64,000 nt of DNA from VRUE01 sp040508545. GTDB taxonomy: Bacteria; Actinomycetota; Thermoleophilia; Solirubrobacterales; 70-9. The position numbers were made by a program, and so were the translations under genes. Under the pieces are notes generated by a model. The model was not told the DNA's origin. It saw nothing but the letters and a program-made list of their open reading frames with translations, and ran no database searches. Where the stretch lies: NCBI GenBank assembly GCA_040508545.1, contig JBEVMR010000046.1, positions 1-64,000 of the forward strand, given 5' to 3'. Position 1 is the first letter of the stretch, and every line of letters begins with the position of its first letter. Below are positions 52,098 to 60,000 of the stretch, in pieces.

Positions 52098-52609
52098 CCG
52101 ACGGGAGTCCGAGCGTGCCCGAGGCGCCACCTCGCCCCGACGCGGTCGCGGGCGCCCGCATCCGTACGGCGACCGAGGACGACGCTGCGGCCGTGGCGGC
52201 GGCGGTCGAAGCACTGCTGATCGAGCTCGGCGGTGAGCGGCCGTCGGTGGCGGCCCTGCAGGAGGGCGCTCGAGCTTTGGCCGCGGACCCGGGCGCCGGA
52301 GCGTTGCTGGTTGCCGAGTCCGAGAGGTCGATCGTCGGCATCCTCGCCGCCAGCTGGCAGTACGCGATCCACGTTCCCGGCCACTACGGCACGATCCAGG
52401 ACCTCTGGGTCCACCCCGAGTGGCGCAGCCGGGCGCTCGGCCGCGAGCTGATCCTCGCCCTGGTCCGGCAGGCGGCCGAGAAAGGCGTGCCACGGCTCGA
52501 GGTCGGCCTGCCGCAGGAGAGCTTCGCCCAGCTCGCCGCCACCGAACGCTTCTACCGCGAGAACGGCTTCACCCCGCTCGGCCCGCGCATGCGGCGGTTG
52601 CTCTCATGA
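52094..52609 (+). CDS. GNAT-family N-acyltransferase
   Basis: 171 aa. GNAT core IRTATEDDAAAVAAAV, SERSIVGILAASWQ, GTIQDLWVHPEWRSRALGRE (acyl-CoA loop R-S-R-A-L-G-R), ATERFYRENGFTPLGPRM. Overlaps both neighbours by 4 bp. In this cluster it could acetylate an amine intermediate, or, less likely, use an aminoacyl donor made by the synthetase; sequence alone does not decide. Confidence 0.8.
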   Translation: MTDGSPSVPEAPPRPDAVAGARIRTATEDDAAAVAAAVEALLIELGGERPSVAALQEGARALAADPGAGALLVAESERSIVGILAASWQYAIHVPGHYGTIQDLWVHPEWRSRALGRELILALVRQAAEKGVPRLEVGLPQESFAQLAATERFYRENGFTPLGPRMRRLLS

Positions 52610-53592
52610 GCGCCGAGCTCTTGATGGTCGAGCAGCGCGGCGGCCACCGCGACGGCGCCCCCTGGATCCTCGAAGGCGGCCGCAGGCTGCCCGGCATGGA
52701 TGACCGGCGGCGGATCTCGGAGCTGCGCAACGGCCTGGTCTGCCACGCCGGCGTGCGCTCCTGCGGCGCCGATGCGGAGATGGAGGAGGTCGAGCAGGCG
52801 CTGGCCGAGCTGCACGAGCACGACTACCTGCAGGCCCTGCGTGAGATCAGCTCCGAGGAGCCGCTGGTGATGCCGCAGCTGGCGGCCCCCGGGCTGCCGC
52901 CCGACGTGCCGGTCAGCGCCCGCCTCGTCGCCGCCGCCCACGAGGGCGTGCGGACCGCGATCAGCGCCGCCAACCTGCTGCTCGAGGGCGCGCGCTTCTC
53001 CTACGCCCTCTGTCGTCCACCCGGACACCATGCCGGCCCCGACTGGTTTGCCGGCTACTGCTACCTCAACTCGGCAGCCGCGGCGGCGCTGACCCTGCGC
53101 GACGGCGGCAAGGAGCCGGTCGGCATTCTCGACCTCGACCTGCACTACCCGAACGGCACCGCGGCAATCGTGGCGCGCATGGCCGACACCCGCCTGCACT
53201 CGCTGCACGCCTGGCCGGTGACCAACGTCGCCGCCCGCACCGTCACCCCGAGCAACGAACGCGAGCGCGTGGTCGAGTTCAGCGGCAGCCCCAACCCCGC
53301 CAGCTACCTGGCCGCGGTCGCGCGCTCGGTCGAGTCGCTCGCCGGCAGCTCCAGGGCCCTCGTCGTCTCGCTTGGCTACGACACGGTGAAGGGCGACCCG
53401 CACGGCGACTGGGCCTTCTCGCCGACGATCTTCGCCCAGATCGGCCGCCTGCTCGCCGCCTCGGGGCTGCCGATCTGCGTGGTCCAGGAGGGCGGCTACG
53501 CCCTGCACACGCTGGCCGCCTGCAGTTACGCCTTCGCCGCCGGGCTGCTCGACGAGGCACGCGGTGAGGTCCGGGAGGAAGTGGCCATATGA
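52606..53592 (+). CDS. Histone-deacetylase-family amidohydrolase
   Basis: 328 aa arginase/deacetylase fold. Active-site motifs RPPGHHAGPDWFAGYCYLNS, ILDLDLHYPNGT (Asp and His zinc ligands), SLGYDTVKGDPHGDW (third ligand region) and VVQEGGYA. The pattern is nearer to bacterial acetylpolyamine amidohydrolases than to AcuC. Such enzymes remove acyl groups from amines, so it may reverse or finish the step of the GNAT. ATGA overlaps at both ends. Confidence 0.85.
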   Translation: MSAELLMVEQRGGHRDGAPWILEGGRRLPGMDDRRRISELRNGLVCHAGVRSCGADAEMEEVEQALAELHEHDYLQALREISSEEPLVMPQLAAPGLPPDVPVSARLVAAAHEGVRTAISAANLLLEGARFSYALCRPPGHHAGPDWFAGYCYLNSAAAAALTLRDGGKEPVGILDLDLHYPNGTAAIVARMADTRLHSLHAWPVTNVAARTVTPSNERERVVEFSGSPNPASYLAAVARSVESLAGSSRALVVSLGYDTVKGDPHGDWAFSPTIFAQIGRLLAASGLPICVVQEGGYALHTLAACSYAFAAGLLDEARGEVREEVAI

Positions 53593-53897
53593 GCCCCGGG
53601 CTCGAGCCCTACCGCCGGCGCCTCGACGGCATCGACGACCAGATCGCCCGCCTGCTCGGCGAGCGCTTCGAGGTCTGCCGCGACATCGCCCGCTACAAGC
53701 GCGCACACGACATCCCGATGATGCAGCCGGACCGCGTCGTGATCGTGCGCGAGCACTACCTGGCCCGCGGTGAAGAGGCGAACTTGCCGGCCGAGTTCAC
53801 CGCCGACCTCTTCGAGCTGCTGATCGCCGCCACTTGCAAGGAGGAGGACGAGCTGATGGCGGTGCTGGAGCCTTCCTCAGAGGGTAGGGACGCGTGA
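53589..53897 (+). CDS. AroQ-type chorismate mutase-like protein (probable aminodeoxychorismate mutase)
   Basis: 102 aa helical mutase: YRRRLDGIDDQIARLLGERF, CRDIARYKRAHDIPMMQPDR. The Arg/Lys positions that bind the diacid are present. Next to ADC synthase it most likely acts as PapB, turning 4-amino-4-deoxychorismate into 4-amino-4-deoxyprephenate on the way to p-aminophenylpyruvate. A PapC-type dehydrogenase is not in the cluster. ATGA overlaps with both neighbours. Confidence 0.82.
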   Translation: MSPGLEPYRRRLDGIDDQIARLLGERFEVCRDIARYKRAHDIPMMQPDRVVIVREHYLARGEEANLPAEFTADLFELLIAATCKEEDELMAVLEPSSEGRDA

Positions 53898-55282
53898 AGG
53901 GAGATGGGAGATCCATCCGTGGGACCGGGGGGCGCTGGGGGCTGCCCCCCGGCCCGCGGATGCCGAGCGCCGTGCAGGCGATCGGCTGGGCGCGGCGGCC
54001 TTACCCGTTCATGAAGCGCTGCCAGGAGCGCTTCGGGGACGTCTTCACCATGCGCATCCTGCACTCGGGCACGTGGGTCTTCCTCTGCGACCCCGAGGAC
54101 GTCAAACGGGTCTTCACCGCCCCCTCCGGCAGCCTCGGCATGGCGCTCGCCAACCCGCTGCTGCTGCCAGTGCTCGGGCCGCGCTCGGTGATGCTGATGG
54201 AAGAGCCCGACCACATGACCCGCCGCCGCATGATGCTGCCGCCGTTCCACGGCAAGCGGATGGGCGCCGACGCCGAGATGATGGCCGAGGTGACGCGCAG
54301 CGAGGTGCGGCGCTGGCCGGCCGGGGAGCCCTTCGAGCTGTGGCCGCACATGCAGGCGATCACCCAGGAGGTGATCATGCGCTCGGTCTTCGGCCCCGAC
54401 CAGGCGGGACGGCTTGGGCGGCTGCGGACGCTCCTGCACGAGCTGACCGAGGCGCTCAACGACCCCGGCCGGCTGGGCACCGCCGCGGCGCTTGGGCCAA
54501 GCTGGCTGTCCCGCGATCAGGGCTTCCGCGCGGCGATGGCGCCGGTCGAAGCGGCGCTGCTGGAGGAGGTCGACCGGCGCCGGCGAGCGGGTGAGAACGG
54601 GCGCAAGGACATCGTCTCGATCCTGATCGAGGCCCGCTACGAGGACGGCTCGCCGCTGGGCGACGCGGAGCTGCGCGACGAACTGATGACGCTGCTCACC
54701 GACGGGCCGACCTCCTCCTCCCTGGCCTGGGTCTTCGAGCGGTTGCTGCGCCACCCCGAGAAGCTGGCGCGGCTGCAGGACGAGGTCCTCGCCGGCGAGG
54801 AGGACGCCTACATGGACGCCGTGGTGAAGGAGACGCTGCGGCTCTGCCCGCCGGTGCCGGTCGTCGTCCGCCGCCTGCTGAAGCCGATGGAGCTGGGTGG
54901 CTACGAGCTGCCGGCTGGCACGACGGTGGCCCCCTGCGTGTACCTGATCCACCGCAACGAGCAGATCTACCCCAACCCGCGCCACTTCCTGCCCGAGCGC
55001 TTCCTCGAGCAGCCGCCCGGCACCTACACCTGGATCCCCTTCGGCGGCGGCACCCGCCGCTGCCTCGCGGCGAGCTACGCGGAACTGGAGATGAAGCGGG
55101 TGCTGCGCACGGTGCTGAGCGAGGTCGACCTGCGCCCCGCCGACTCGGACTCCGAGCGGGCGCGCCGGAGCGCGATCTCCTTCAGCCCCGACAAGCGCGG
55201 GCGCGTCGTCGCCGAACCCCGCACCCCGGCCCCCTCCCCGCGCGCCGCCGAGCCATGGCAGCCGAGTCCGATCTACTCGTAG
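53894..55282 (+). CDS. Cytochrome P450
   Basis: 462 aa. Pro-rich start LPPGPRMPSAVQAIGWARRP, ExxR in VKETLRLCPP, heme loop FGGGTRRCLAAS with the Cys ligand. The I helix reads LLTDGPTSSSLAW, where the usual A-G-x-E/D-T proton-relay pair is replaced by D-G-P-T-S; this is seen in P450s with unusual chemistry and deserves attention. The first 15 codons contain a long palindrome (53914-53962). Start overlaps the mutase stop; the end overlaps the flavoenzyme gene by 28 bp. Confidence 0.9.
   Translation: MKGDGRSIRGTGGRWGLPPGPRMPSAVQAIGWARRPYPFMKRCQERFGDVFTMRILHSGTWVFLCDPEDVKRVFTAPSGSLGMALANPLLLPVLGPRSVMLMEEPDHMTRRRMMLPPFHGKRMGADAEMMAEVTRSEVRRWPAGEPFELWPHMQAITQEVIMRSVFGPDQAGRLGRLRTLLHELTEALNDPGRLGTAAALGPSWLSRDQGFRAAMAPVEAALLEEVDRRRRAGENGRKDIVSILIEARYEDGSPLGDAELRDELMTLLTDGPTSSSLAWVFERLLRHPEKLARLQDEVLAGEEDAYMDAVVKETLRLCPPVPVVVRRLLKPMELGGYELPAGTTVAPCVYLIHRNEQIYPNPRHFLPERFLEQPPGTYTWIPFGGGTRRCLAASYAELEMKRVLRTVLSEVDLRPADSDSERARRSAISFSPDKRGRVVAEPRTPAPSPRAAEPWQPSPIYS
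53914..53962 (+). repeat. Inverted repeat in the 5' coding region of the P450 gene
   Basis: Arm 53914-53933 pairs with 53944-53962 over about 18 positions (one mismatch or wobble and one bulge) around a 10-nt loop. It codes for the Gly/Arg-rich GTGGRWGLPPGPR stretch ahead of the P450 fold. A hairpin this close to the start could lower translation relative to the upstream genes. Confidence 0.55.
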
Positions 55283-56583
55283 TCGGCGCCGGCGCCAAGG
55301 CGGCCGGCCTGGCGACCAAGGTGCACGCGTTCAACCTGCTCGGCCTCGGGCCGGTCTCGATGCGGATCGTCGAGGGGACCGAGGTCGCCGCTTCCTGGAA
55401 GGGGCGCAACGGGATGACCTCCGGCGAGGAGCCGCTGGCGGTGACGCCGATCAAGGACGTCGGATTCCCCTACCAGAGCTTCCGCGAGTTCGGTGAGGCG
55501 GGAGAGGCGATCGACGAGAGCGCGATGCAGTTCTCCTGGCAGCGCTACATGGTCGCCAGGCGCCGCTATGCGCGCTGGATCGACGCCGGCTCGCCGTCGG
55601 TACGGCACCGCGACTACGGCGAGTACCTCACCTGGGTCCTCTCGCGCGCCAACGAGGGCATCAGCCACGTCGAGGGCCAGGTGACGCGGGTCTCACTGGA
55701 CGAAGGCGAGCGCTGGACGGTCGAGGTCGCCGAGGCGGGCGGCAGCTCGAGCTACTCGGCCCGGGGGCTGGTATTGACCGGGCCCGGCATCCACCGCGCC
55801 TTCCCGCACGAGCCCGGCATCGCCGAGCGGGTCTTCCACTGCGACAGCAGGCGCGAGGAGTTCGCCCAGCTGCCGGAGGAGGAGCCCTGCGACGTCGCGA
55901 TCGTCGGCGGCGGCGAGAGCGCGCTCAGCTGCACGATGTTCCTGCGCGGCTTCCGCCCCCGCTGCCGCTTCACGATCTACACGCCGATGCTGCCGATGAG
56001 CCGCGGCGAGAGCTTCCTCGAGAACCGCGTCTTCTCCAACCCCGACGAGGTCGAATGGACCGCGCTCGACCAGAGGACGCGGCGCGACTTCGTCAAGCAC
56101 TCCGACCGCGGCGTCTTCGACCCCCCCAGCCTCGCCGCGATCGCTTACGACGACCGCTGCCGCTTCGTCACCGGCCGGGTCACCGACGTCGCCGCCGCCC
56201 GCGGCGGCGCCGGCGTGCGGCTCCGGCACGAGTCGCCGGAAGGGGTCACCAGTCCCGAGCACGACTACGTGGTCAACTGCACCGGCTTCGACCTGCTGGC
56301 GCAACTGCGCAGCCTCTTCGACGAGAAGACGCGGGCCGAGATCGAAGCGCAGGTGGGACCGCTCTGGGGCACGCCGGCCGGGACCGAGGTGCCGATGGGA
56401 AGGAACCTCGAACTGCGTGGCATGCATCCCCGCCTGCAGATCCCCGGCCTCGCCGGGCTGAGCCAGGGGCCGGGCTTCGCCAACCTCGGAGCGCTCGGCC
56501 TGCTGGCGAACCGCGTGCTGCAGCCGCTGCTGGACGAGCGGGAACCAGCGCCTATTTCAAATAGTGTTTCTGCGAATACTTGA
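55255..56583 (+). CDS. N-hydroxylating flavin monooxygenase (lysine/ornithine N-monooxygenase family)
   Basis: 442 aa. FAD loop LLVVGAGAKAAGLATKVHAF, the MQFSWQRYMVARR and SVRHRDYGEYLTWV segments and NADPH loop DVAIVGGGESALSCTMFL match the MbtG/SidA-type N-monooxygenases, which oxidise primary amines to hydroxylamines with NADPH and O2. The usual siderophore genes are absent, so the amine is more likely an intermediate of this cluster (an aryl amine or activated amino acid). Its TGA overlaps the TTGACA of the next promoter. Confidence 0.85.
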   Translation: MAAESDLLVVGAGAKAAGLATKVHAFNLLGLGPVSMRIVEGTEVAASWKGRNGMTSGEEPLAVTPIKDVGFPYQSFREFGEAGEAIDESAMQFSWQRYMVARRRYARWIDAGSPSVRHRDYGEYLTWVLSRANEGISHVEGQVTRVSLDEGERWTVEVAEAGGSSSYSARGLVLTGPGIHRAFPHEPGIAERVFHCDSRREEFAQLPEEEPCDVAIVGGGESALSCTMFLRGFRPRCRFTIYTPMLPMSRGESFLENRVFSNPDEVEWTALDQRTRRDFVKHSDRGVFDPPSLAAIAYDDRCRFVTGRVTDVAAARGGAGVRLRHESPEGVTSPEHDYVVNCTGFDLLAQLRSLFDEKTRAEIEAQVGPLWGTPAGTEVPMGRNLELRGMHPRLQIPGLAGLSQGPGFANLGALGLLANRVLQPLLDEREPAPISNSVSANT

Positions 56584-56608
56584 CAGGTTTTGTCCTATCC
56601 AATAGGGT
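56552..56608 (+). promoter_or_regulatory. Promoter and possible operator of the PQQ-propeller lipoprotein
   Basis: TTGACA (56580-56585), 17 bp, TAGGGT (56603-56608). The predicted transcription start (~56615) coincides with the ATG at 56616, so the mRNA is probably leaderless. A perfect 13-bp palindrome CTATTTCAAATAG (56552-56564) lies 15 bp upstream of the -35, a likely regulator site. Confidence 0.6.
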
Positions 56609-56615
56609 CGTCAAG

Positions 56616-58160
56616 ATGATGGTTGGCACCGGCGGGCGGGGGTACCACGGGGTTGTCGCAACGCTCGTCGCCATGGTCGCCGCGTTGGCGCTGGCGACGG
56701 GCTGCGGCGACTCTTCCTCGGGCGAGGATGTCAGCTTCAAGGGCTCGGGCTACCCCAACGGAGACCTCGCCAACACCCGCAACGAAAAGTCGACGATCAA
56801 AGCGGCCAACGTCGACGAGCTGCAGACGGCGTGGACCTTGCCGCTCACCGCAGAAAGCGCCTTCGGCGCCTACGCCTCCTCGCCGATCGTCAGCGAAGGG
56901 GTCGTCTACTCCCAGGACCTCGAGTCGAACGTGCAGGCGATCGACGCCGGCAGCGGCGAGGTTCTCTGGACCAAAGAATATGCATCGCCAGATCACGGCC
57001 CCAACGGCGTGGCGGTGCAGGACGGAAAGGTCTTCGGCGCGACCTCGAGCGCCGCCTTCGCGCTCGATCAGGAAACCGGCAAGCAGCTCTGGTCGGTGAC
57101 CCTGATCCGCAACGAAAAAGAGGGCATCGACATGGCCCCCGGGTACCACGACGGGCTCGTATACGTCTCGACCGTGCCCGTCAACGTGAGCGAATTCTAT
57201 GGTCCGGGCGGGGTCGGGATCCTCTGGGCGCTCGACGCCAAGACGGGCAAGAAAGTGTGGAGCTTCGACACCGTGCCCAAGAACCTGTGGGGAAGGCCGG
57301 ACGTCAACTCCGGCGGCGGGCTCTGGTACCCGCCAGCCTTCGACGGCAAGGGCTCGATGTACATCGGCGTGGGCAACCCCGGGCCCTTCCCCGGCACCGA
57401 CAAAGAACCGTGGGGCTCGAGCCGCCCAGGGCCGAACCTGTACACCGACTCCCTGGTCAAGCTCGACGCCAAGACCGGCAAGCTCGACTGGTACCACCAG
57501 GTGACCCCCCATGCCCTCTATGACTGGGACTTCCAGAACCCGCCGGTCCTGGTCGACGCTGGCGGCAGGGAACTGGTCCTCGGTGCCGGCAAGTCCGGCA
57601 TCGTGCTGGCCCTCGATGCGAAGTCCGGCAAGCCGGTGTGGGAGAAAGCGGTGGGCAAGCACAACGGGCACGACGACGACGGCCTGCTTGCGATGCGGGG
57701 CGAAACGTCGAAGCTGAAGCTGCCGATGCTCGTCTACCCCGGCTCGCTCGGCGGCGTAATCGCGCCCATGGCCACCGACGGCAAATACGTCTTCGTGCCA
57801 GTCATCAACGGACCGCTGGAAATCCTCACCCAGACCCAACGCCAGGAACCCGGGCCGCTGAACGGCGAACTCGTCGCGCTCGACGTCAAGACCGGAGCGC
57901 TCAAGTGGAAGCACGAATTCTCCACCGCGCCCCCTTTCGGCTTCACGACCGTCGCCAACGACCTCGTCTTCTCGACGACCTACGACGGCAAAGTGCAGGC
58001 GTTCGACACCGGCAGCGGTCGGCTCACCTGGCAGGAAACCCTGCCGGCGGGCACTAACTCCGGCGTGGCGATCTCCGGCGACATGATGGTCGTCGGCGCG
58101 GGCCTCGCGGCGGCCGAAGGGCAGACGCCCGAACTCGTCGCCTTCCGTCTCGGGAGTTAG
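56616..58160 (+). CDS. PQQ-type beta-propeller lipoprotein
   Basis: 514 aa. Signal peptide with lipobox ALATGC. The body holds at least seven propeller W-motifs: AIDAGSGEVLWTKEY, ETGKQLWSV, KTGKKVWSFDT, KTGKLDWYHQ, KSGKPVWEKA, KTGALKWKHE, GSGRLTWQE, as in membrane-bound alcohol/glucose-type quinoproteins. No cytochrome c domain. Either a PQQ dehydrogenase-like enzyme or a propeller scaffold. Glu/Lys codons are mostly GAA/AAA, in contrast with the GAG/AAG-rich gene before it. It has its own promoter. Confidence 0.8.
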   Translation: MMVGTGGRGYHGVVATLVAMVAALALATGCGDSSSGEDVSFKGSGYPNGDLANTRNEKSTIKAANVDELQTAWTLPLTAESAFGAYASSPIVSEGVVYSQDLESNVQAIDAGSGEVLWTKEYASPDHGPNGVAVQDGKVFGATSSAAFALDQETGKQLWSVTLIRNEKEGIDMAPGYHDGLVYVSTVPVNVSEFYGPGGVGILWALDAKTGKKVWSFDTVPKNLWGRPDVNSGGGLWYPPAFDGKGSMYIGVGNPGPFPGTDKEPWGSSRPGPNLYTDSLVKLDAKTGKLDWYHQVTPHALYDWDFQNPPVLVDAGGRELVLGAGKSGIVLALDAKSGKPVWEKAVGKHNGHDDDGLLAMRGETSKLKLPMLVYPGSLGGVIAPMATDGKYVFVPVINGPLEILTQTQRQEPGPLNGELVALDVKTGALKWKHEFSTAPPFGFTTVANDLVFSTTYDGKVQAFDTGSGRLTWQETLPAGTNSGVAISGDMMVVGAGLAAAEGQTPELVAFRLGS

Positions 58161-58173
58161 AGCGCCCCTGCGC

Positions 58174-58215
58174 AGGTCCCGAGTTCCAATCCCGGTCGAT
58201 GCTAGACCGGGACCT
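58174..58215 (+). terminator. Hairpin after the propeller lipoprotein gene
   Basis: CCCGGTC (58191-58197) pairs with GACCGGG (58205-58211) around 7 nt; AGGTCCC (58174-58180) can compete for GGGACCT (58209-58215). The sequence just before it resembles the 3' half of a tRNA. A short T run follows at 58220. Confidence 0.45.
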
Positions 58216-58336
58216 AGACGTTTATCGCAGAAAATTCTTACGATATTCATGCCGATTTCAAGCGCGACGCATTCTTGCTGCGGTCAAATCACCTGACAGC
58301 CACAGAAGTGGCTGGGAAACGAATCGGGGGTCCGCA

Positions 58337-58936
58337 TTGAACGGCGTCATTCTCAGAACCGGTGTGATCGCAACCGTGGCAGCGCTCAGCGCGCTCTTGC
58401 TCTCGGCTGGTCCGGCCTCGGCCGCCAAGCCGTTCGGCAAGGACGGCACGATCAACGCATGCGTCAAAGCCAAGGGGAAGAACAAGGGCGCTCTGCGGGT
58501 AGTCGCCGGCAAGCGCGCCTGTCGGAAGATGCGGGGCTGGCGCCCTCTTTCCTGGAGCGTCGTCGGCTCCGGCAATGCGCCCATTCAGTCCGGCTCGCAG
58601 GGCGCCAGTGGCCAGCAGGGACCACAGGGCAGCGCGGGGCCCGAAGGCAAACAGGGCTCACAGGGGGTCGCCGGGACGGTCGAAAAATCGCTGCTCGACA
58701 CGATCCAGGCTCAGTCGCTGCAGATCGACGAGCTGAACGAAGACGTGGCCGACCTCACCGGTGAGGTGCTCGCCCTGGAAGGCACCGTCAGCGGCGCCTG
58801 CGATCAGGTCGAGCTGCTGACCGATCAGAGCAACGAGATCCTCAACTCCCTGCTCGGATCCAGCGTCGCGGTTCTTGGAAACCTGCTCAACGTGCCCTCG
58901 CCACCCGACGAGCTGGCGACGTTCGAATGCGGCTGA
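58337..58936 (+). CDS. Exported protein with collagen-like and coiled-coil segments
   Basis: 199 aa. Signal peptide ends at GPASAAK. The middle holds about nine Gly-X-Y triplets (GASGQQGPQGSAGPEGKQG region), then a coiled coil (SLQIDELNEDVADLTGEVLA). This is the build of bacterial trimeric stalk proteins. TTG start at 58337, preceded by a G-rich stretch; the longer upstream frame has no signal-peptide logic. Function unknown, probably surface-attached or secreted. Confidence 0.7.
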   Translation: MNGVILRTGVIATVAALSALLLSAGPASAAKPFGKDGTINACVKAKGKNKGALRVVAGKRACRKMRGWRPLSWSVVGSGNAPIQSGSQGASGQQGPQGSAGPEGKQGSQGVAGTVEKSLLDTIQAQSLQIDELNEDVADLTGEVLALEGTVSGACDQVELLTDQSNEILNSLLGSSVAVLGNLLNVPSPPDELATFECG

Positions 58937-58950
58937 GCGCCCGCTGACCG

Positions 58951-58994
58951 AGCCCCTGCCCCGCGCTGACAGTCCATACCGCGGGGCAGGGGCT
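58951..58994 (+). terminator. 14-bp hairpin terminator
   Basis: Perfect arms 58951-58964 and 58981-58994 with a 16-nt loop, followed by ACTCTT. It separates the collagen-like gene from the NTF2-like gene, whose ATG is 12 bp beyond. Confidence 0.65.
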
Positions 58995-59006
58995 ACTCTT
59001 GGTCCC

Positions 59007-59513
59007 ATGCCAGCGACGCAGCCTTCGACCGCAGCAGGCGCCGTCGCCCGCGCCTACTTCGAAGCGGTCGCCGCACGCGACCTGGACCGCATGGTGGATT
59101 TCTATGTGCCCGGCGGGACGGGCGAGATACACGGCCTGGTCTCGCTCACGGCGCCCGACCCCTACCGAGCCTGGTTCGCCAACCTCTTCGCCGCCTTCCC
59201 GGACTTCCGCTTCGAGATCCTCGACGTCGTCGCCGAGGGCGAGAAGGCGGCGGTGCGCTGGCGCGCAACCGGCACCTTCGACGGCGCCACGCGCTTCGAG
59301 GGCATGGCCCCGACCGGCGCCAGGGTCGACCTGACCGGATGCGACCTGCTGACGATCCGCGACGGCAAGATCCAGCGCAACGACGCCTACATGAACGGCG
59401 CCCAGATGGCGCAGCAGCTCGGCGCCATGCCCCCGGCAGGGTCGCTGCCGGAGCGCGGCATGCTCGCGGCGCTGAACCTGAAGACCCGCCTCGTGCGGGC
59501 GCTGCGGCGCTGA
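59007..59513 (+). CDS. SnoaL/NTF2-like protein
   Basis: 168 aa. The cone-shaped NTF2 fold pattern is clear: VARAYFEAVAARDLDRMVDF, FANLFAAFPDFRFEILDVVA, KAAVRWRATGTFDGA, GCDLLTIRDGKIQRNDAYMN. Family members are steroid/polyketide cyclases, isomerases or binding proteins; the ligand cannot be read here. ATG at 59007. Confidence 0.8.
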   Translation: MPATQPSTAAGAVARAYFEAVAARDLDRMVDFYVPGGTGEIHGLVSLTAPDPYRAWFANLFAAFPDFRFEILDVVAEGEKAAVRWRATGTFDGATRFEGMAPTGARVDLTGCDLLTIRDGKIQRNDAYMNGAQMAQQLGAMPPAGSLPERGMLAALNLKTRLVRALRR

Positions 59514-59541
59514 CCCCGCGTTCGCTCGTAGGGTCGGCTCG

Positions 59542-60000
59542 ATGCCAGCAGGCGCGCAGCACCTCCCCCACGTCGACGAGCACTCCACCGAGATCGCGGC
59601 GAGCCCCGAAGCGACGTGGGAGGCCCTGCTGCGAGTCGTCGAGGGCTCCTTCAGCTCGGCCAGGACTGGGCGCGTCGCCCGCTTGCTCGGCTGCGCCGAC
59701 GTGGAAGCCTCGGGCCCTCGCCCCCTCGCAACCGGCTCCGCCTTTCCCGGCTTTCACGTCGAGTCCGCCGAGTGCCCGCGCGAGCTGGCGCTCGCCGGCA
59801 GCCATCGCTTCTCCGAGTACGCCCTGATCTTCCGTATCGAGGAGGCAGGCGACCGGGCCACCCGTTTGCGGGCCGAGACCCGCGCCGTCTTTCCCGGCCT
59901 CGAGGGCGCTGTCTATCGCACGCTGGTGATCGGCACCCGCGGACACGTGCTCGTCACGCGCCGTCTCCTCGGCGCGGTCAAGCTGCGCGCCGAGCGCTGA
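59542..60000 (+). CDS. SRPBCC/START-like ligand-binding protein
   Basis: 152 aa. Helix-grip pattern: STEIAASPEATWEALLRVVE, FHVESAECPRELALAGSHRF, RATRLRAETRAVFPG, and a long C-terminal helix. Likely binds a hydrophobic ligand. It follows the NTF2-like gene by 28 bp on the same strand, possibly one transcript. Confidence 0.65.
   Translation: MPAGAQHLPHVDEHSTEIAASPEATWEALLRVVEGSFSSARTGRVARLLGCADVEASGPRPLATGSAFPGFHVESAECPRELALAGSHRFSEYALIFRIEEAGDRATRLRAETRAVFPGLEGAVYRTLVIGTRGHVLVTRRLLGAVKLRAER

Noticed and set aside
55255..56583. Siderophore gene cluster
   Set aside because: The N-monooxygenase is of the siderophore type, but there is no NRPS, IucA/C synthetase, exporter or ferric-uptake gene nearby.
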